Shown: positions 22,941 to 33,826 of the stretch, piece after piece | Layout of the letters: each line of letters starts with the position of its first letter | Numbering within the stretch: position 1 is the first letter of the stretch | Source: Echinarachnius parma | Lineage: Eukaryota > Echinodermata > Echinoidea > Clypeasteroida > Echinarachniidae | NCBI GenBank assembly: GCA_037951105.1 | Contig: JBAMJV010007487.1 | Location: 248,001-312,000 of the forward strand | DNA: 64,000 nt | Reading direction: 5' to 3' | Translations under genes and position numbers: made by a program | Notes under the pieces: generated by a model | Seen by the model: the letters and a program-made list of their open reading frames with translations, nothing else | Told to the model about the DNA's origin: nothing | The model's database searches: none

Positions 22941-24734
22941 CCACTGGCCCAAATGGGCAACCAAATCCACTGGGCCAAATGGGCAACCAAATCCACTGGG
23001 CCAAATGGGCAACCAAATCCACTGGGCCAAATGGGCAACCAAATCCACTGGCCCAAATGGGCAACCAAATCCACTGGCCCAAATGGGCAACCAAATCCAC
23101 TGGCCCAAATGGGCAACCAAATCCACTGGCCCAAATGGGCAACCAAATCCACTGGCCCAAATGGGCAACCAAATCCACTGGCCCAAATGGGCAACCAAAT
23201 CCACTGGCCCAAATGGGCAACCAAATCCACTGGGCCAAATGGGCAACCAAATCCACTGGGCCAAATGGGCAACCAAATCCACTGGGCCAAATGGGCAACC
23301 AAATCCACTGGGCCAAATGGGCAACCAAATCCACTGGGCCAAATGGGCAACCAAATCCACTGGCCCAAATGGGCAACCAAATCCCCTGGCCCAAATGGAC
23401 AACCAAATCCACTGGGCCAAATGGGCAACCAAATCCACTGGGCCAAATGGGCAACCAAATCCACTGGGCCAAATGGGCAACCAAATCCACTGGGCCAAAT
23501 GGGCAACCAAATCCACTGGGCCAAATGGGCAACCAAATCCACTGGGCCAAATGGGCAACCAAATCCACTGGGCCAAATGGGCAACCAAATCCACTGGCCC
23601 AAATGGACAACCAAATCCACTGGGCCAAATGGGCAACCAAATCCACTGGGCCAAATGGGCAACCAAATCCACTGGGCCAAATGGGCAACCAAATCCACTG
23701 GGCCAAATGGGCAACCAAATCCACTGGCCCAAATGGGCAACCAAATCCACTGGCCCAAATGGGCAACCAAATCCACTGGGCCAAATGGGCAACCAAATCC
23801 ACTGGGCCAAATGGGCAACCAAATCCACTGGCCCAAATGGGCAACCAAATCCCCTGGCCCAAATGGACAACCAAATCCACTGGGCCAAATGGGCAACCAA
23901 ATCCACTGGGCCAAATGGGCAACCAAATCCACTGGGCCAAATGGGCAACCAAATCCACTGGGCCAAATGGGCAACCAAATCCACTGGGCCAAATGGGCAA
24001 CCAAATCCACTGGGCCAAATGGGCAACCAAATCCACTGGGCCAAATGGGCAACCAAATCCACTGGCCCAAATGGACAACCAAATCCACTGGGCCAAATGG
24101 GCAACCAAATCCACTGGGCCAAATGGGCAACCAAATCCACTGGGCCAAATGGGCAACCAAATCCACTGGGCCAAATGGGCAACCAAATCCACTGGCCCAA
24201 ATGGGCAACCAAATCCACTGGGCCAAATGGGCAACCAAATCCACTGGGCCAAATGGGCAACCAAATCCACTGGCCCAAATGGGCAACCAAATCCACTGGG
24301 CCAAATGGGCAACCAAATCCACTGGGCCAAATGGGCAACCAAATCCACTGGCCCAAATGGGCAACCAAATCCACTGGGCCAAATGGGCAACCAAATCCAC
24401 TGGGCCAAATGGGCAACCAAATCCACTGGCCCAAATGGGCAACCAAATCCACTGGGCCAAATGGGCAACCAAATCCACTGGGCCAAATGGGCAACCAAAT
24501 CCACTGGCCCAAATGGGCAACCAAATCCACTGGGCCAAATGGGCAACCAAATCCACTGGGCCAAATGGGCAACCAAATCCACTGGGCCAAATGGGCAACC
24601 AAATCCACTGGGCCAAATGGGCAACCAAATCCACTGGCCCAAATGGGCAACCAAATCCACTGGGCCAAATGGGCAACCAAATCCACTGGGCCAAATGGGC
24701 AACTAAATCCACTGGCCCAAATGGGCAACCAAAC
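22941..24734. repeat. 26-bp minisatellite, 69 units, with higher-order structure
   Basis: The unit is CCACTGGSCC then AAATGGGCAACCAAAT. Unit starts fall every 26 bases from 22941 to 24709, giving 69 units without a single insertion or deletion. The main variants are GGGCC against GGCCC, a rare CCCCTGG start (23383, 23851) and GGACAA for GGGCAA (23383, 23591, 23851, 24059). The variant pattern of units 23305-23746 recurs 468 bp later at 23773-24214, and from about 24189 a three-unit pattern (GGCCC, GGG, GGG; 78 bp) takes over. All six frames are open through the array; these are repeat translations, not genes. Confidence 0.95.
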
Positions 24735-25400
24735 ATAACCAAATTTGAAATGTTTGTAGACCTAAGATATTTTGGACCACCAGATTTAGGTTTCGGGCTA
24801 CTAGAATTGTATTATTTGTTTCTTGCCCGACTGTGCCGCAAAGCAAACCAGTTCATCTCTAGCATTGTGCAATGGTAAATTACCACTTCGTCTGAACTCC
24901 TAGGCTTGAAGTCACAAAGGAGGTTTATGTAAACCATGGTTTAAACTATGATTTAAACACTATGGGGTGCCATTTGTGGACTGATGGAAAAAGAATGACC
25001 ACTTCTTACCTTTTAATAATTGTTTTTAAACACATGTTTAAGACACCAAATAAAGATCTGTGTTCTTAGATTAAAAAAACCCTTTGTGAATTCCAGGATT
25101 AGGGATTAGAATTAGGGATATGGGTGGGGATTAGGACCAGGATTAGATTTAGGTTTGGGTAGAGTTTGGCTTTCAGAAATTGATTTTTTAAAAAGGAATC
25201 ATGTATTCTAAAAAGCAGACTGGTTCTTATATTTTTCATGTGCAGGTGTTTCACAGTTTCAGAGTTTCAGAGTGTTCGTTGAAATAAATCTGATATGCTA
25301 AAAAATAAGTGAGCAAAACAAAACAATATCTAACAAATAAACAATTAAAGAAACAAGCAATACAAGGTCACTTGAATGTGATTGATACTAACACAGTGGT
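24735..25400. other. No gene seen (intron 1)
   Basis: No exon features. 24740-24810 contains GACCACCAGATTTAGGTTTC and may be the other end of the dispersed repeat from which the minisatellite grew. Confidence 0.4.
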
Positions 25401-25750
25401 GAAGTATGACGTCATCAAAAACCTATTTTCAGAATGTCCAAATTTGAACTTCATTTTCCGAAAGAGCATCAAAAATAATATCCAAATGTTGAAAATCAAT
25501 TGAATATGTTAAGTATTGGCTGAGATATGCCCATCGGAATGAATTTTATTTCAATAAGAAATCAGTGTTATATTGCTTTGGTTTATAACGTTATAAACCA
25601 GAACTAAATAACAAACATGGGCATATTTCAGCCAAAACTTAACATATTTGATTGATTTTCAACATTTGGGCATTATTTTGTATGCTTTTTCGGAAAATGA
25701 AGTTCAAATTTAGAAATTCTAAAAATTGATTTTTATGATGTCACAGCTTC
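25401..25750. mobile_element. Palindromic foldback element, 350 bp
   Basis: GAAGTATGACGTCATCAAAA at the left is mirrored by TTTTTATGATGTCACAGCTTC at the right. The arms continue with GAACTTCATTTTCCGAAA against TTTCGGAAAATGAAGTTC and TTGAAAATCAATTGAATATG against CATATTTGATTGATTTTCAA. The loop lies near TATAACGTTATA (about 25585). Non-coding. Confidence 0.8.
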
Positions 25751-26756
25751 GGTACTCTATCTCAATTGCCTGACGAGGCAACCACGAATCAACAATAATC
25801 TCTAACATTAATTAATGTGTGCAAATGCTAGAGTTCTGCAATTGTATTTTGATACTAAGAGGGTTAAAGCACACATGTATGTACGCAAGTTTCTTTTGTA
25901 CCTGCTTGCAGTAGATGTAGGTCTGTGATACAGGGAGGAGGGGTCAGGTTAGCTGAGTGATTATCAAGTGTCATCTTCTTTTTCTTATTCTTCAGGTTAA
26001 TCTGCCTCCTTCAATCCTGAACATTCTTGCAGATACTGTGTGTGTGTGTGCGCATACACAGGGTGCGCAGGTGCTTATTTACAAAGTGCAAGTAAAAGTC
26101 TATTCTGGTGTTTACTTCGTTCTTTCCGTCAGGTGGCGACGGAAAGCCTCTACAGAATGCTTTATATTGTTTTTCAACCTCCTTTACATCATGGGAATCT
26201 TATCACCGTTTTAAGGAAAGGAATCAATATTCCCCCTTTTTAAAGGAGCAATCAAGTTTCTGGTACAGTTTCCACTTATTCTTTATGTTGAAAATATCTT
26301 TATTTGTAACAAAACAATATCTGTATGAAAATAAGTATGCTGTATTTGATATTATGATTCTTGGCAATTCTGTAGATGTAGGATTTTGGTATAAAAAAAA
26401 GCATTTAAATATATTGTGACACATGTATTCTTACTCATTGCCCAGATATTCAGTAACTTGAAATAATAACCTTATTTATATAATGCTCTGTACAAATTAC
26501 AAAAGTTGTACAGTTTATATAAAGCTCTAAAACAAGTAAACACAAACAGAAACACAAGCAAAAAGTGGGACAAATGTTCTAACTTTGTTGAAATGAATAC
26601 CTGGGATAGATGTAACGGATACTTATTTTGATCTAACATCGGGTGATGTTTCCCAATCTCACCTGTGAATAAATGCATGAGTTGACCGCCCACATGTAAT
26701 CACACTTGGAGATCAACGATCATCTCAGTCATTTTAAAGCCCCACTAGAAGTCTTT
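25751..26756. other. No gene proven (intron 1); one exon-like stretch
   Basis: A pyrimidine tract plus TTCAG at 25995 followed by an open stretch VNLPPSILNILADT looks like an exon start. It then runs into a TG microsatellite with no donor that makes sense, and does not match HEATR6. I leave it uncalled. Confidence 0.35.
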
Positions 26757-26891
26757 GGGGGTGTTGCATAAAGAGTTGCGATTAATCGCAAGTCAGAAAA
26801 TGGGCCTTAATGTGCTATTCTGATTGGCTCAATAGCGCATGTTTTCTGACTTGCGATTAAATGCAACTTTGCAATTAATCACAACACCCCC
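26757..26891. mobile_element. Foldback MITE, 135 bp
   Basis: GGGGGTGTTGCATAAAG at the left, and GCAATTAATCACAACACCCCC at the right. The arms GCGATTAATCGCAAGTCAGA and TCTGACTTGCGATTAAATGC pair. It resembles 1074-1238 and the outer element at 31139-32501. Confidence 0.75.
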
Positions 26892-28218
26892 TAGGTCAAG
26901 CTTGCCAAAAAAAGAACTGCCAATTTGGGTTTTCATTGCACAATGATTTGAGCAGACTATCCTTACAGTTGTCTGTGTACCTGTACATTCCGGACTAAAA
27001 GATTTAGTTAAGTCCATTCTTAGTGGTTTACAATGACTGGGCATTATTTAAGTAAAAACAATATGACCTAGGAAATAGTTTGGAGGTTATCCCGGACAAT
27101 TTTAGCAATGAACCATAACTGTTGTGGAACTTTAAGGACATCATTTAAGTAGCAAATGAAAACAAGCGTGACCTCAGTTAGTAGATAGATCAACAGATTT
27201 TCCCTGGAGCTGAATTTCATGGAAATGGGCCATTTGCCAGGAAAAGGGAGAGTTAAATTGAGCGGTAAATAACTAAATAAAGAGCAGGGGTAGGTGTTAG
27301 AGGGGTTAGTAGTGTGAGTAAACATGTTAGATCACCTATCTTATGGAGGAAAACCAGCACTAGATGAGCATTATTTTTACAGTGGTGTAGCTTGTACACA
27401 TAAGGAGCAGACTGTCAATAATTTGACTAAACAGTAACAAGCAAGGGTACAAATTCAAAAAATTTAGACAGCTGGGCAATTCCACCATAATAGAATTTGC
27501 TCATTATTTTTATTTCCTGCGCAATATTCTCATGACTTAAGTCAATTTTGATACTTATATAAGTTGCACAGGCAGCCAGGCTACACCATGATAGGGAAAT
27601 GATCTTCCATGTGTTGTTGCACACTAGACCAATATGTGTGTCCGTAACGGAATTACTGGAGAATGGAGTTTTTTTTTAGCTACAAGTTTGCGTTGAGTTT
27701 CACTGAATTGCCCAGCTACAGTATTTCATTTTCTACCACTATACAGTGTGCGTACAGTTTTTTAAAACAAATTTAAACCTCGACAATTTAGTGAGATAAT
27801 AGGGGCAGTAGTACATTTTGATTTACTGAAATTTGAAACGTTCACAAAAAACGATCATTTTTTACGTGCATTCACAAACAGGAAGAAAATTTGTTGACTT
27901 CTTAATTCAGTTCAGACAAATGGTGCACATCAAATGATTGCACAAATACATTTCAAAGTTATTTCAAAGTGCAAGACTAAACTCATTGCCTGGTGGCTGG
28001 TTGGTCATTTATTAAATCTATGGGGATTGCCAAATCTCACCTTTTTTTATTACATGTATGAACAGTCCTATAATTTAATGTTATAAAAAAAAAGAGCAAT
28101 TGTTGTAGGTGGGCAGCAGTGTGAGCACACTGATTGATCAGGTGTCCCTCTCAATCGGGTATCGGTCAACTTATTGCCTACAAGATGTTTGTAAATGAGC
28201 GTAAGTAATATGTCAACA
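26892..28218. other. No gene seen (intron 1)
   Basis: AT-rich sequence without exon features or a clear repeat structure. Confidence 0.45.
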
Positions 28219-28810
28219 TTAAAGGGTGACTAAATTAAAAAATAAAAACGCTTTGGTTAATCTATGATAATGAATACATCACATATCTGTTGACTATTTC
28301 ATGTACATTTCTGTCATATTTTTAATATTATTTTGTCTATTATTTTTATTCTACCTGCTAAGATCCACCCCTAAAAAAACCCTACACAATTGACTTCTCT
28401 GACATCACAATACCATTCAACCACCGATCAGCTAGATAAACATTTACAAAAGATATGTTCTTACCCACTGAGTACCGTATTTCATTGAAACTTTCTTTTC
28501 ATGGTGAGTGGGCATTGTATAAAGCTTACAATACTATTGTAAACAGCTTAAAACTGGTGGTCAGTTGACTACCAATGTCTTTTGTTCATCTAGCTGACAG
28601 ATGGAATGGTATTGTGAGGTCAGATAAGTCAAGACAATAGCTTCTGGCAGGGTTTTTCAGGGGTAAAGCTGAGCAGGTAGAAAAAATAAATAAAAAATAA
28701 ATATAAAAAATATGACAAAAATGTACATCATATAGTCAACAGATATGTGATGTATTCATTATCATAGATCAACCAAAGCATTTTTAATTTTTAATTTAGT
28801 CACCCTTTAA
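28219..28810. mobile_element. TTAA-flanked foldback MITE, 590 bp
   Basis: TTAA then AGGGTGACTAAATTAAAAA at the left, and TTTAATTTAGTCACCCT then TTAA at the right. The arms keep pairing for over 150 bp (AATCTATGATAATGAATACA against TGTATTCATTATCATAGAT). No coding capacity. Confidence 0.85.
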
Positions 28811-28966
28811 GCTTAGTTCTGTTGCACATACATGTAGGGGCCTGCTGAATGCATTAAACTTTTTTTGTGGCAACCCAGCTCTCTGTTTGCTTTTCAAATG
28901 TACCTTTGCTCTTCAACAATAATCAAGTTGCCTTTGAATTCTGATGCTTGATATCAAACGCAATAT

Positions 28967-29506
28967 TTAAGGGATAGTAGTTTTGGTTTAGAGGGCACTT
29001 TTAAAAATAATTTATTTGTGAAGTAATGGAAAACTGAGTGTTATATTTGAAAAGACACATGATTTTAAAGACAAAATTAACTTTGTTCGATCAAAATCAG
29101 TTAAAAAACAGCTGAAATATCCATAAATATATCCTATCGGGATAAATGTTGGGCCTCACATTTATTTGATAATTTAAGAAAATATTTACAAAGCCTACAT
29201 TGTTGAAAATTTACCAAAATGGCTTTTAAATTGTTTTTGATGATCTCTCTATTTAGTCATTATTTTTTATCCAATATCACATTCACAATTTTGTTTTCAT
29301 AAGCAATGGTTAAAACTTCCAGGTGTCTAGAGAGTGCCTTATTGTGTTAACTGCTGCTTTTTAATGAAAAACCCTTCTCATCTGGCCATTTATATGTTTT
29401 TCTATCATTTAAGCATCATTGAATTATAACTATTATTTTTTTTTAATGATAATGTACTTGTAAGGTTAAGTTACTAAAATTCAGTTTGAGAAGAACTGTG
29501 CTATCC
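28967..29506. repeat. Dispersed repeat beginning TTAAGGGATAG
   Basis: It starts TTTAAGGGATAGTAGTTTTG and runs to CTGTGCTATCCCATCC. The right part matches 22160-22335. Short inverted ends (GGGATAG and CTATCCC) suggest a non-autonomous DNA element. Confidence 0.55.
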
Positions 29507-29564
29507 CATCCAGCAATAGATTTGAATTAAAATACAAATAAAAGTTCTGTTTAATCAAGTTAGT

Positions 29565-29644
29565 TTTACCTGTTCACCTCGAGATTCTGAAATCCCTATA
29601 GACTTTGTACATAGCCCACCTGGTTCCTGTAAGCAACAGGTTAA
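29565..29644. repeat. Short TTAA repeat family A
   Basis: TTACCTGTTCACCTCGAGATT ... AGACTTTGTACATAGCCCAC ... GGTTCCTGTAAGCAACAGG then TTAA. Confidence 0.75.
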
Positions 29645-30002
29645 TCTAAACACTTAAAGGTATCCAGTTCCTGTAGGTAATGCAAGCAAGTATTTGTTTT
29701 TACTAAAACATTTTTAATTTTAACACAATTAATCATAACAAAAAATGTAAACTACTTCACAGAATGATACACACACTGAAGCACAATATGTGTCATATGA
29801 ATATTTTTCATGTAACATTGTTATTTTTATATGATGCTTTATGAATAAATAATATACTGAAATTGAACAAAAACACACAACTTATTCTTGTGGAGGATGT
29901 GAGGGATCAGGCAAAGTTGATCTAGATTCTAGATTTAATTAATTGATCAAATATAATGAAAAGTCATCTAGGTTTATAATTAATTCTCAATCCATACAAC
30001 AT

Positions 30003-30133
30003 TAACCAACTGCATACAGGAACCTGGTGGGTCCTGTATTGACTTATGGGAATACATTAACCAACTGCATACAGGAACCTGGTGGGTCCTGTATTGACTT
30101 ATGGGAATTGCAGAATCTAGTAGGGAACAGTTT
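30003..30133. repeat. Family A, inverted, with a recent 54-bp tandem duplication
   Basis: TTAACCAACTGCATACAGGA ... CTTATGGGAAT is present twice (30003 and 30057, identical by eye), followed by the family A end CTAGTAGGGAACAG. Confidence 0.8.
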
Positions 30134-30549
30134 GACATTAACATTTCAAGAAATGTCAACTATATTAAAACAAAACCATAATTATTCAATGACAAAAACT
30201 TAGCAAAAATGTACAGGTGGAAATCATACAATCTTAAGACAACCAGACAAACCAATTTTAAAGCTAGAAAATGATAGTTTTCATAATTATTCATATACAT
30301 TAATAAAGTCATTAATACTGAATACGTTTGGTAATACCGTGTCAATCACAGAGTCTGAACCACGCCCACTCAGTTGTGTTGCACGGAATGATAATGTTTT
30401 TTCTTCTAATGTTTTTGTTTCTTGACATTCCTAGAAAATGTGGTTACTTTGCAGATAATGGTTTAGAAAATGTACCAGAAAAACAATTAGATTTTTAAAT
30501 TATAACTAATCTTTTAGCTGCTCAAGAGAAACTTCTAGATAGTCTAATA

Positions 30550-30905
30550 ATGGTGGATTCAAACTCATGGCAATTTTGTGCGATTGTCTGGTTCCATAGT
30601 GTCTTTGGAAATACTGTCATAGTGTATATTCGGTATCTAAACATTTTTTGTGATTATTTTATATGTACCATGACCATACCTGAGTCATACTGGTTATTTT
30701 ATAAACCGGGTCCTGACAAATTTAGACCTGTCAGGAATGTGTGATTTTATGGTTTGACAATTTATTGCTATTTTCCCATTGTAGCTACCATAGTTTCTTT
30801 GGTGGGACTGTCAAAATGTTTGGTCTCTAGACATTTTTGTGATTACATGTATTTTCTATGTACCATGACTAGTCATTTTGTCATATTGGTTATTTCACAA
30901 ACCTG
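30550..30905. repeat. Diverged tandem duplication of about 220-230 bp
   Basis: Words of the first copy (CATAGTGTCTTTGG, TCTAAACATTTTTTGTGATT, ATGTACCATGACC, CATACTGGTTATTTTATAAACC) recur in order in the second (CATAGTTTCTTTGG, TCTAGACATTTTTGTGATT, ATGTACCATGAC, CATATTGGTTATTTCACAAACC). Non-coding, directly upstream of an exon. Confidence 0.7.
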
Positions 30906-30977
30906 GCAGTAGTAGTAGCAGCAGCTGTAGTATAATTTTTAATTGTTTTTTCTTCTTTTAATCTTTATATCTTTCAG

Positions 30978-31054
30978 CCAAGAGCAACTTCCATGGCCTG
31001 ATAGAGAAGGCCATTCATGCACTTCTCAAGAATATCAATGGAGGAGCAGTCAAG
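30978..31054 (+). CDS. HEATR6: HEATR6 exon
   Basis: The acceptor TATCTTTCAG lies just upstream and the donor AAG|GTATGT follows. Two bases join the G left by the previous exon to give Ala, then 25 codons run to the donor: AKSNFHGLIEKAIHALLKN continuing to GGAVK. Human HEATR6 has FAEIIEESIQALIST and AAMK at this place (from memory). It encodes the second helix pair of a HEAT repeat. The 22.5 kb intron before it is by far the longest of the gene in this window. Confidence 0.9.
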
Positions 31055-31138
31055 GTATGTCATCCAGTATGATCAACCCTAAATTATACTCATTGAAAAC
31101 ATAGCACCTTGTCAAATCCACCACACACTACACGATCC

Positions 31139-32501
31139 GTGCCCCATTTCATACCGTATTTGTCGGTGTATTAACCGCATGGTTTTCCCGACGGAATTAC
31201 CGATGAAAAGGGGGGTGCGGTTTGTACACGGAGATAGGAAAAATTGCATGAAAAAAAAAAAATTGGATAGTAAAATTCTTGATTTTTAGATGGTCAAAAT
31301 GTGCCGAGGATAAGTAAAAAACATAATTCTTTTTCAGAGAGTTTTGGTCTATGAAATATAATTTCTGAAGTCTCTGAAGCACATAAAGGAAATTATGAGC
31401 CCCTTCCCCGATCAATCCGTAAGATTTGTTGAGTAATTGAGTTTACCAGAAAATACAACACAGAACACTATACATGGGACTGTAATAAATTCTAGAAGAA
31501 AAACGAAGACAAAACAACAAAAATTAATTAAAACGGAGATAAAAAAACTGTACCTTAATATGTTATGTTAAGTTCAGATTTGGTTAAATCTACCCTTGAA
31601 ATTGTTTTCAAGGGTTGAAAATTGTTTTTGGAGATGAAAAATTGCGATTGCTGGTACTAGTACTATAGTGTGGAGAAAAAGTGTGCAGGTTTGATTTGAC
31701 TGAAATTAGCAATCAATCACGATAGGATTGGCTAACTTCAGTCAAGACTGAAGTTAGCCACTCCTGATTCGGGATTCATGGCTATTTTCAGACTTGACTG
31801 AAGTTAGCCAATCCTATCGTGATTGATTGCTAATTTCAGTCAAATCAAACCTGCACATTTTTCTCCACACTATAACCAGCACTTGCAAGTTTAATACGAT
31901 CTCAAAAAACAATTTTCAACCCTTGAAAACAATTTTCAAGGGTAGATTTAACCAAATCTGAACTTGTAAGAAGGAATAACATATCAAGGTACAGTTTTTT
32001 AATCTCCGTTTTAATTAATTTTTGTTGTTTTGTCTTTGTTTTTCTTCTAGAATTTATTACAGTCCCATGTATAGTGTTCCGTGTTGTATTTTCTGGTAAA
32101 CTCAATTACTCAACAAAACTTACGGATTGATCGGGGAAGGGGCTCATAATTTCCTTTTTATGTGCTTCAGAGACTTCAGTAAATTGAATTATATTTCATA
32201 GACCAAAACTCTCTGAAAAAGAATTATGTTTTTTACTTATCCTCGGCACATTTTGACCATCTAAAAATCAAGAATTTTACTATCAAAATTTTTTTTTTTT
32301 CATGGAAAACCCCAAAAGTTAGGGATGCGGTTAATACACCGGAGCGGGTAATACACCGGCAAATACGGTGACAACTTTTGCAATTGTTGTAAGTGTCCAA
32401 TACCATGGCAACAGCTGCAATGCTCAATGCTGATTGGCTGTGGACCTACTAGTAACAATGGACACTTACAACAATTGCAAGAGTTTTATGAAATGGGGCA
32501 C
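31139..32501. mobile_element. Outer foldback MITE split by a second element
   Basis: GTGCCCCATTTCATA (31139-31153) at the left and TTATGAAATGGGGCAC at the right (ending 32501) are inverted ends. The right-hand part keeps an internal palindrome, TTGCAATTGTTGTAAGTGTCC against its complement. The left arm is interrupted just after its end by the large inner palindrome at 31153-32369. Confidence 0.7.
31153..32369. mobile_element. Inner 1.2 kb near-perfect palindrome (foldback element)
   Basis: ACCGTATTTGTCGGTGTATT at the left is mirrored by AATACACCGGCAAATACGGT at the right. The arms, each about 590 bp, stay highly similar throughout: for example AGATGGTCAAAATGTGCCGA against TCGGCACATTTTGACCATCT, and GTACAGTTTTTTAATCTCCG against its complement. 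The centre near 31765 repeats TGACTGAAGTTAGCCA in both directions. I see no transposase. The high arm identity implies a young insertion or ongoing gene conversion. Confidence 0.8.
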
Positions 32502-32686
32502 AATCTGCTTTGAATAAACACATTTTGCTTTAGTCCAGATACACAGTTGTTCCTTGGATCGCAGTGCAGTAGTCTTTAGTCAGAATCAGGCCCTACTTTT
32601 AAAGCTTGTTATGTCGCAGTATTGAGCAGGTGAGAGTGAACTAGTTCATGGGGGTACACCTGTGGCACCTGCTGGTCTCTTCTGTA

Positions 32687-32788
32687 TTAACCCGTTCAGG
32701 ACTGATTGATTGATTGATTTTGCTATAACATGTATTCTCCATAGACCGTAGCCTGAGTATTTTCCGGTCCGGTTCTGAATGGGTAAAC
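32687..32788. repeat. Short TTAA repeat family B
   Basis: TTAACCCGTTCAGGACTGAT ... ATGTATTCTCCATAGACCGT ... CGGTTCTGAATGGGTAAA. Inverted ends; the ATTG unit is expanded (GATTGATTGATTGA). Confidence 0.7.
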
Positions 32789-33277
32789 CCTCTGAGGCTC
32801 CTAGATTGATGCCCTAGGTTCCCCCTACTAGTGTATACTCATCTAATCACCAACTATGCTGCATGCTTTAAATATGCACATTTTGCTTTAGTTCAGATAC
32901 ACAGCTCCTAGGATTGGAGTGTCAGAATTAGGCCCCACTTATATATTGACTGTTTTTAATTTTGTAAATGTACCGGACAATTATTTATTTTTGTATGCCC
33001 TGAGACTCCTGTCTGCACCGACTAAGAGCTCATCATCAACTTGTGCGAGTATACTCCTAGGAGGTTCTGCACAGTACTGGAAGAAGAAGAAGAATTTTAT
33101 GTACAATATGCAGGGCTCCACACTTACATTTTTTCTAGGGTCCTAGAGATAGTCTTTGAACCCTCTATTATGATATCTTCATGTGGGTGTAGAAGATATC
33201 ATTTTTATACAACCAGGTACCATATTGAGGGAAGAGTGTTGAATTTACTCTTTAAATAACCATGTGATGTCCAACAG

Positions 33278-33409
33278 GTGCGATGGAATGCATGCTATGC
33301 TCTGGGGAACATCTTCAGGAACCAGCACCTGGGTCTGGGGACAGCAGCCTGGAGCCAGGACGTCTACCGCTCTCTCATCAAGGTCATCACGGATTGCAAG
33401 AACTTCAAG
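33278..33409 (+). CDS. HEATR6: HEATR6 exon ([11 protein letters not shown] block)
   Basis: The acceptor GATGTCCAACAG and donor AAG|GTGAGA bound exactly 44 codons in phase 0. The translation [20 protein letters not shown] ... WSQDVYRSLIKVITDCKNFK matches the most conserved part of HEATR6; from memory the human protein reads [20 protein letters not shown] ... CKNFK here. It forms a HEAT-repeat helix pair. Codon use is GC-richer than the introns. Confidence 0.95.
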
Positions 33410-33423
33410 GTGAGACACAATTG

Positions 33424-33503
33424 TTAACCTGTTCCCTGCTAAATTGTTCACTCCACATAGAGTTAATACAGGACCTGCCAGGTTCCTGTAGGCAATGGGT
33501 TAA
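33424..33503. repeat. Short TTAA repeat family A, just after a splice donor
   Basis: TTAACCTGTTCCCTGCTAAAT ... AGAGTTAATACAGGACCTGC ... TTCCTGTAGGCAATGGG then TTAA. It starts only 15 bases after the exon's last base. Confidence 0.85.
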
Positions 33504-33826
33504 AGACACTTGCAGTTACATGAGTCATACATTGTATGTGTGCATTATGTATGTATGTATGCGTTTTTACCCTTTTCAATGTAAAAAGATGCATTTAAAG
33601 ATGCATCTCCAGTCGCATCTGAAGTGTCAAGTTGTATCTAATTGCCACTGTGAGTATTGCTTCCAGTAAAATCTGAATAAAAGTCAACCGTTTTGTGGTC
33701 TGACTGAGTTACTAGATGTTCAAACTGACAATGACAGAAAGGGAAAATCTTGTTTTCTTCCACATCTTATCAAAGCCTAATCGAACCAGCCACTTACAAA
33801 CAATTTAGAGTTGAGCCCTGGTTAAA

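Noticed and set aside
22846-24878. Six long open frames of about 580-640 residues on both strands
   Set aside because: They are translations of the 26-bp minisatellite. The unit has no stop triplet on either strand and its length is not a multiple of three, so all frames are open automatically.
33283-33669. 128-residue open frame starting inside a HEATR6 exon
   Set aside because: It is out of frame with the conserved exon translation and continues into intron sequence.
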